A DNA stretch of 15,422 nt from DAOTZS01 sp034434335 (lineage in GTDB: Bacteria > Chloroflexota > Anaerolineae > CG2-30-64-16). The DNA is taken from positions 1 to 15,422 of the forward strand of contig DAOTZS010000047.1 of assembly GCA_034434335.1 (NCBI GenBank), given 5' to 3'. A program made the translations under genes and the position numbers. Below the pieces are notes generated by a model. It did no database searches and had not been told where the DNA came from. It worked only from the letters and a program-made list of their open reading frames with translations. How positions within the stretch are numbered: position 1 is the first letter of the stretch; each line of letters opens with the position of its first letter. Shown piece by piece: positions 12,781 through 15,422 of this stretch.

Positions 12781-12860
12781 GGCTGATGGCAGATAGCTGT
12801 CCGTAGCGGTCGGTTGCCCTTTGGGGTGCTACTGGCCATCTGCTATCAGCCTTCTCTTTT
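12781..12860 (+). terminator. Long-stem hairpin with T-rich tail between tRNA-Gly and tRNA-Phe
   Basis: GGCTGATGGCAGATAGC (12781-12797) pairs with GCCATCTGCTATCAGCC (12835-12851) with one G-T pair and one mismatch. A 37-base loop separates them and TTCTCTTTT follows. It may end transcription after tRNA-Gly, or be a spacer repeat in a longer transcript. The large loop makes termination uncertain. Confidence 0.4.
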
Positions 12861-12864
12861 GTGT

Positions 12865-12937
12865 GCCGAGGTAGCTCAGTTGGTAGAGCACGCGACTGAA
12901 AATTGCGGTGTCCCCAGTTCAAGTCTGGGCCTCGGCA
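12865..12937 (+). tRNA. tRNA-Phe (anticodon GAA)
   Basis: Acceptor GCCGAGG (12865-12871) pairs with CCTCGGC (12930-12936). D-arm is GCTCAGTTGGTAGAGC. Anticodon stem CGCGA/TTGCG with loop CTGAAAA gives GAA at 12898-12900. The variable loop GTGTC is like that of E. coli tRNA-Phe; discriminator A. CCA is not encoded. Confidence 0.96.
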
Positions 12938-12957
12938 CCTTTTCTCTGTCCGGGCAT

Positions 12958-13028
12958 TCGGGGGTCGTCTAACGGCAGGACAGGAGCCTTTGGAGCTCCT
13001 TATCGGGGTTCGAATCCCTGCCCCCGAG
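12958..13028 (+). tRNA. tRNA-Gln (anticodon UUG)
   Basis: Acceptor TCGGGGG (12958-12964) pairs with CCCCCGA (13021-13027). The U1-A72 first pair and discriminator G are both typical of glutamine tRNA. Anticodon stem GGAGC/GCTCC encloses CTTTGGA, giving TTG at 12990-12992. T-loop TTCGAAT. CCA is not encoded. Confidence 0.95.
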
Positions 13029-13177
13029 CTGCTGGTGCCGCATTACGGCAGGTGGGCCGGTTGGCCAGGTTGGCTGCGAAGTTCTAGGGGCTTTGGGTGC
13101 CTGCTTCCGGTAATGTGGTAGGCAGGTATGACCCTTCAGGGATCTCCTGAGGAGCCATACGTGTATAGGCTGAATAT

Positions 13178-13254
13178 GGTGGCCATAGCTCAACCGGCGG
13201 AGCACCTGGTTGTGGCCCAGGAGGCTGTGGGTTCAAGCCCCACTGGCCACCCCA
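13178..13254 (+). tRNA. tRNA-His (anticodon GUG)
   Basis: It has the histidine-specific extra G at position -1 (13178) opposite C73 (13251). Acceptor GTGGCCA (13179-13185) pairs with TGGCCAC (13244-13250). Anticodon stem CCTGG/CCAGG with loop TTGTGGC gives GTG at 13212-13214. T-arm is GTGGG-TTCAAGC-CCCAC. CCA is encoded at 13252-13254. The 149-base gap before it holds no recognisable gene or strong promoter. Confidence 0.96.
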
Positions 13255-13261
13255 AAAGCAT

Positions 13262-13305
13262 GAATGCCCGGCTTTCTCGAGACGGAGGCCGGGTATTCTC
13301 TTTTT
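13262..13305 (+). terminator. Rho-independent terminator after tRNA-His
   Basis: GAATGCCCGGC (13262-13272) pairs with GCCGGGTATTC (13288-13298) with one G-T pair, followed by TCTTTTT. It starts eight bases after the CCA and ends the tRNA cluster. Confidence 0.85.
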
Positions 13306-13376
13306 GGGGGCGGACTGGCAACCGGTGTAAGTAGATGGCTAATTCTCTGGGTAGAGGTTTTTATCAGGGGAATGGC

Positions 13377-13886
13377 ATGAACCGCGTTCTGGTCCTCAAC
13401 GCAACATATGAGCCGCTCAGCATCATCTCGGTCCAACGCGCGATCGTTCTCCTGCTCAAGGAGAAGGCCGAGCTGATCGAGGCTGCCGAGGAGCGCCTGC
13501 ATGCTGCCAGGTTCTCTCTGCCGGTACCACTGGTGATCCGCCTTGTCTACTATGTGCGCATCCCTCGCCAGGTCAGCATCGGCCCAACGCGCAGCACTGT
13601 GCTGCTGCGCGATAACTATACCTGCCAATACTGCGGTGCTGCGCCTGGCCGGGCTGAGTTGACCCTTGACCACGTGGTGCCCCGGTCGCGCGGTGGCCAG
13701 ACGACCTGGAACAACCTGGTCACAGCGTGCCGGGCGTGCAACACGCGCAAGGGAGATCACACTCCAGAAGAGGTGGGGATGTCACTGCGCAGACGCCCTG
13801 GCCGGCCACACTACCTGGCTTTCCTGTTGTTGTCCAAGGCGGGGCCGCAAGAGGTGTGGAACAAGTATGTCTTCACAGGCGAGTGA
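13377..13886 (+). CDS. HNH endonuclease-family protein
   Basis: A 169-aa protein. The opening MNRVLVLNATYEPLSIISVQ is a conserved start of a widespread bacterial HNH family, followed by a helix-rich segment (about 20-70). The C-terminal half holds the zinc-bound HNH nuclease fold: CQYC at 83-86, the DH pair at 98-99 in LTLDHVVPRSRGG, WNNLVTACRAC at 111-121 with the second Cys pair (118, 121), then NTRKGDHTP with H128. Such domains cleave or nick DNA using a divalent metal. This stand-alone group is chromosomal and its physiological role is unknown; no restriction methylase or intron lies nearby. The ATG at 13377 has AGGGG six bases upstream and matches the family start; an in-frame ATG at 13335 lacks a ribosome site. 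It is followed by a strong terminator. Confidence 0.9.
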   Translation: MNRVLVLNATYEPLSIISVQRAIVLLLKEKAELIEAAEERLHAARFSLPVPLVIRLVYYVRIPRQVSIGPTRSTVLLRDNYTCQYCGAAPGRAELTLDHVVPRSRGGQTTWNNLVTACRACNTRKGDHTPEEVGMSLRRRPGRPHYLAFLLLSKAGPQEVWNKYVFTGE

Positions 13887-13936
13887 CCGCCCTGTGAAAA
13901 GGTGAAGATTACCTGCCTTGACCGTCGTGCAGACAA

Positions 13937-13975
13937 GATAAGGGACGGGAATTCTCCCGTCCCTTATCCTGTTTT
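13937..13975 (+). terminator. Terminator after the HNH gene, probably bidirectional
   Basis: A perfect 14-bp stem GATAAGGGACGGGA (13937-13950) with TCCCGTCCCTTATC (13955-13968), then CTGTTTT. Read on the minus strand the same hairpin is followed by TTGTCTG, so it may also end the minus-strand RNA arriving from 14099. Confidence 0.85.
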
Positions 13976-13987
13976 GGCGCTGTAGCA

Positions 13988-14044
13988 TTACCGAGTAAAC
14001 CGAGGTGATGCTACAGCGCCCCATGTCGTACTACGTTGGTCCAT
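13988..14044 (-). CDS. Possible 18-aa peptide within the minus-strand RNA
   Basis: The frame encodes MDQRSTTWGAVASPRFTR and has an ideal AGGAGG eight bases before the ATG. Two codons upstream another in-frame ATG lies too close to the ribosome site. The ribosome site can be masked by CACCTCCT upstream or by GCATCACCTC inside the frame. It has no membrane segment and I recognise no family. Translation is an inference from the strong ribosome site only. Confidence 0.3.
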   Translation of the reverse strand: MDQRSTTWGAVASPRFTR

Positions 14045-14105
14045 TCGCATCACCTCCTCGGTTCTAAGATGGCGAGATTCAGGAGGTGCCTGGCCAGGCA
14101 GGCCA

Positions 14106-14134
14106 ATTATCGCAGAGAAAGCAGGGGCTGTCAA
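14106..14134 (-). promoter_or_regulatory. Sigma-70-type promoter on the minus strand for the candidate small RNA
   Basis: TTGACA (14129-14134) and GATAAT (14106-14111) are 17 bases apart on the minus strand. They point away from the mannose-6-phosphate isomerase gene. Confidence 0.7.
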
Positions 14135-14216
14135 ATCGGCCCACAGCCTGAAAGGCCCAACCTGCGCACAGCCTGGACAGAGAAGCCACGATGCCCGTAT
14201 GCCAGGGAGAAGCGCT

Positions 14217-15224
14217 TTGTCGGAAGAGATCTATCCCCTGACCTTTACCCCAGCTCTGCGCCACTACATGTGGGGTGGCCGGCGTCTGGAAACCCTGTAC
14301 GGCCGCGCACTTCCGCCCGGCATTGTAGCCGAGAGCTGGGAAATCTCGGGCCATAGCACCGCGGCCACGCCCTCCGACTCCGGATACTGGGCTGGACAGC
14401 CTTTGCCGCACATTCTCGCCGAGTTGGGCGAACGCCTGGTAGGCACCCGGGCCGGGTGGGCCCTATCGCGAGGCCGGTTCCCACTGCTGGTCAAGCTTCT
14501 CGATGCGCATCACGATCTCTCAGTACAGGTTCATCCTGACGATGCTTATGCTCTTGAACACGAGGGGGGAGAGCTGGGGAAAACAGAGATGTGGTATGTG
14601 TTGCATGCCGATCCCGGGACCGAGTTGATCCTCGGCGTGCAGCCCGGCACGACACGGGAGGCCTTTCGGAAAGCGCTAGAATCTGGGCAGCTCGCCGATG
14701 TGCTGCGCCGTATCCCCATCGCTGCCGGGGACGCGATCGCCGTGCCGGCGGGCACGGTACATGCGCTGCTGGCCGGTGCAGTTGTGACCGAAATCCAACA
14801 GAACTCTGATGCCACCTATAGGGTGTACGACTGGGGAAGGGTAGATGCCTACGGAAAGCCGCGGCCGCTCCATGTTGAGAAGGCTCTCAACGTGATTGAC
14901 TACGAGGCTGCTCCGGATGTGGTCAAGCCGCGGCTACTGGCTGCCCAGGCGGGCTTGACCCACTCAGAGCTGGTCCGTAATCGCTACTTTGTGGTAGAGC
15001 GTGTGGCGCTGGCTCCAGGTGCCGTATTTGGCGGCTACTGCGATGGGGGCACGCTGGAGATATGGGGTTGCATGGCGGGGCAGGTGTCAATACGCTGGGC
15101 CGGCAAGCCAGTTACCCTGCCGGCGGTGCGCTACGTCCTGCTGCCGGCTGTCTTGGGAGAGTTTCAGGTCGCCGCTGAAGCATCCAGCGTCTGCTTGCGG
15201 ATATACCTGCCCGAAGACGCCTGA
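14217..15224 (+). CDS. manA: Mannose-6-phosphate isomerase, class I
   Basis: Zinc enzyme interconverting fructose-6-phosphate and mannose-6-phosphate, the entry to GDP-mannose and other activated sugars. With the TTG start the protein is 335 aa, the usual length of the short Bacillus-type enzyme. It has the cupin zinc-site motifs: QVHPDD (Q104, H106), GKTEMWYVL (E124), VPAGTVHAL (H182), then VTEIQQNSDATYRVYDWGR, which supplies the substrate-binding Arg near residue 208. The N-terminus YPLTFTPALRHYMWGGRRL fits the family. TTG at 14217 is preferred because AGGGAGA ends seven bases upstream; an in-frame ATG at 14199 lacks a ribosome site. No clear promoter is seen in front of it. It may feed the sugar-nucleotide pathway implied by the operon at the left end. 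Confidence 0.93.
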   Translation: MSEEIYPLTFTPALRHYMWGGRRLETLYGRALPPGIVAESWEISGHSTAATPSDSGYWAGQPLPHILAELGERLVGTRAGWALSRGRFPLLVKLLDAHHDLSVQVHPDDAYALEHEGGELGKTEMWYVLHADPGTELILGVQPGTTREAFRKALESGQLADVLRRIPIAAGDAIAVPAGTVHALLAGAVVTEIQQNSDATYRVYDWGRVDAYGKPRPLHVEKALNVIDYEAAPDVVKPRLLAAQAGLTHSELVRNRYFVVERVALAPGAVFGGYCDGGTLEIWGCMAGQVSIRWAGKPVTLPAVRYVLLPAVLGEFQVAAEASSVCLRIYLPEDA

Positions 15225-15249
15225 GGCGAATGGCTGGCTCTCTTCGCCT
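15224..15249. terminator. Small hairpin between convergent genes
   Basis: AGGCGAA (15224-15230) pairs with TTCGCCT (15243-15249) across a 12-base loop, in the 70-base space between two convergent genes. There is no T tract on either strand, so it is at best a weak bidirectional terminator. Confidence 0.3.
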
Positions 15250-15294
15250 GTTCAGACAATCGCTCTCCTTACACCCTCCGGCTCCCCTCGACCT

Positions 15295-15422
15295 CTACAG
15301 CCTTTCGATCACCGCTGATGCAAACTCCGACGTCTTCACTTCTCGCGCGGCCTCCATCTGCCGCGCAAAGTCATAGGTGACGATGCGGTCGGCTACGGTG
15401 CGGGTATAGGCACGCTCAATGG
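15295..15422 (-). CDS. Isocitrate dehydrogenase-family protein, C-terminal fragment (start beyond the window)
   Basis: The minus strand reads an open frame from the window edge to TAG (15295-15297): 41 residues including RTVADRIVTYDFARQM, then EVKTSEFASAVIERL. The pattern 'R.VTYD.AR.M....EV.TSEFA.AI' is the end of the NAD(P)-dependent isocitrate/isopropylmalate dehydrogenase family and best resembles isocitrate dehydrogenase (TCA cycle, oxidative decarboxylation of isocitrate to 2-oxoglutarate). Catalytic and cofactor residues lie outside the window, so the NADP or NAD preference, and even isocitrate versus isopropylmalate, cannot be settled. It is convergent with the mannose-6-phosphate isomerase gene. 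Confidence 0.75.
   Translation of the reverse strand, partial: IERAYTRTVADRIVTYDFARQMEAAREVKTSEFASAVIERL

Larger units (their letters stand above)
13937..14099 (-). ncRNA. Candidate structured small RNA with embedded short ORF
   Basis: A minus-strand promoter at 14106-14134 predicts a transcript starting near 14099 and ending at the hairpin at 13937-13968, about 160 nt. In RNA order it contains CACCTCCT (14081-14088), AGGAGGTGATGC (14047-14058), then GGCGCTGTAGCATCACC (14004-14020) and GGTAATGCTACAGCGCC (13976-13992). Segment 1 pairs with 2 and segment 3 with 4. Alternatively 2 pairs with 3 (GAGG...GTGATGC with GCATCACCTC). The AGGAGGTG is a perfect Shine-Dalgarno, eight bases before an ATG (14044) that opens an 18-codon frame to TAA (13988-13990). 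No gene lies downstream on that strand, so this is a stand-alone sRNA or micropeptide mRNA. It matches no RNA family I know. Confidence 0.45.

Noticed and set aside
14081..14088. AGGAGGTG on the plus strand as a ribosome site for a gene before manA
   Set aside because: No start codon at proper spacing leads to a supported frame; the element is better explained as segment 1 of the minus-strand RNA.
13937..14099. 6S RNA, SRP RNA or tmRNA at this site
   Set aside because: No long central-bubble hairpin joining both ends (6S), no GGAAGCAGC-type SRP loop, and no tRNA-like ends or Ala tag (tmRNA).
14199..14216. ATG at 14199 as the manA start
   Set aside because: No Shine-Dalgarno precedes it, while the TTG at 14217 has AGGGAGA at good spacing and gives the usual family N-terminus. 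The choice is not certain.

Overview
The window looks like a chromosomal segment of a GC-rich member of the Chloroflexota (Anaerolineae-like). This is an inference. It rests on secreted proteins with long Pro/Thr linkers, cohesin- and dockerin-like modules outside any cellulosome, short '[YF][LI]PL' carboxyl ends, a VIT-vWA surface protein, and many tRNA genes scattered among hairpin-rich intergenic repeats. No phage, plasmid or CRISPR genes are visible.

Layout. (1) Bases 1-3144, minus strand: an envelope-polysaccharide operon read right to left from a promoter at 3116-3144. It encodes a flippase-like UPF0104/LPG-synthase-type membrane protein, a small DUF2905 membrane protein, an NAD-dependent sugar-nucleotide epimerase closest to CDP-paratose 2-epimerases, and a GT4 glycosyltransferase cut by the window edge. 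(2) 3245-3686, plus: a promoter, a leader of about 200 nt with mutually exclusive pairings, and a 69-aa His/Cys-rich small protein. (3) 3789-3916: copy A of a dispersed repeat. (4) 3994-4424: a complete tRNA operon (Ser-UGA, Ser-GCU, Arg-GCG) with promoter and terminator. (5) 4538-7935: a secreted-protein operon with a dockerin+cohesin protein, a cohesin + PT-linker + two SdrD-B-like-domain protein, and an NTF2-like putative lipoprotein. (6) 8064-10430: a large VIT/vWA surface protein. (7) 10459-10751: a MITE-like element with long imperfect terminal inverted repeats. (8) 10842-11641: a Crp/Fnr-type regulator with its own promoter. (9) 11700-13305: RNase P RNA, then tRNA-Leu 12 nt downstream, tRNA-Ala, repeat copy B (inverted), a strong promoter, then tRNA-Gly, -Phe, -Gln, -His and a terminator. 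(10) 13377-13975: an HNH endonuclease-family gene and terminator. (11) 13937-14134, minus: a likely unannotated structured transcript with its own promoter. (12) 14217-15224: class I mannose-6-phosphate isomerase. (13) 15295-15422, minus: the C-terminus of an isocitrate-dehydrogenase-family enzyme.

How it fits together. The left operon and the mannose-6-phosphate isomerase both serve sugar/envelope metabolism. Genes 4754-10430 encode an exported set in which cohesin and dockerin modules could assemble on the cell surface beside a vWA adhesion-type protein. The rest is translation machinery (RNase P RNA and nine tRNAs). The most interesting signals are in non-coding DNA: the candidate switch leader at 3280-3476, the minus-strand RNA at 13937-14099 with rearrangeable stems around a Shine-Dalgarno sequence, the compensated P4 helix of RNase P RNA, and the RNase P RNA-tRNA cotranscription unit.
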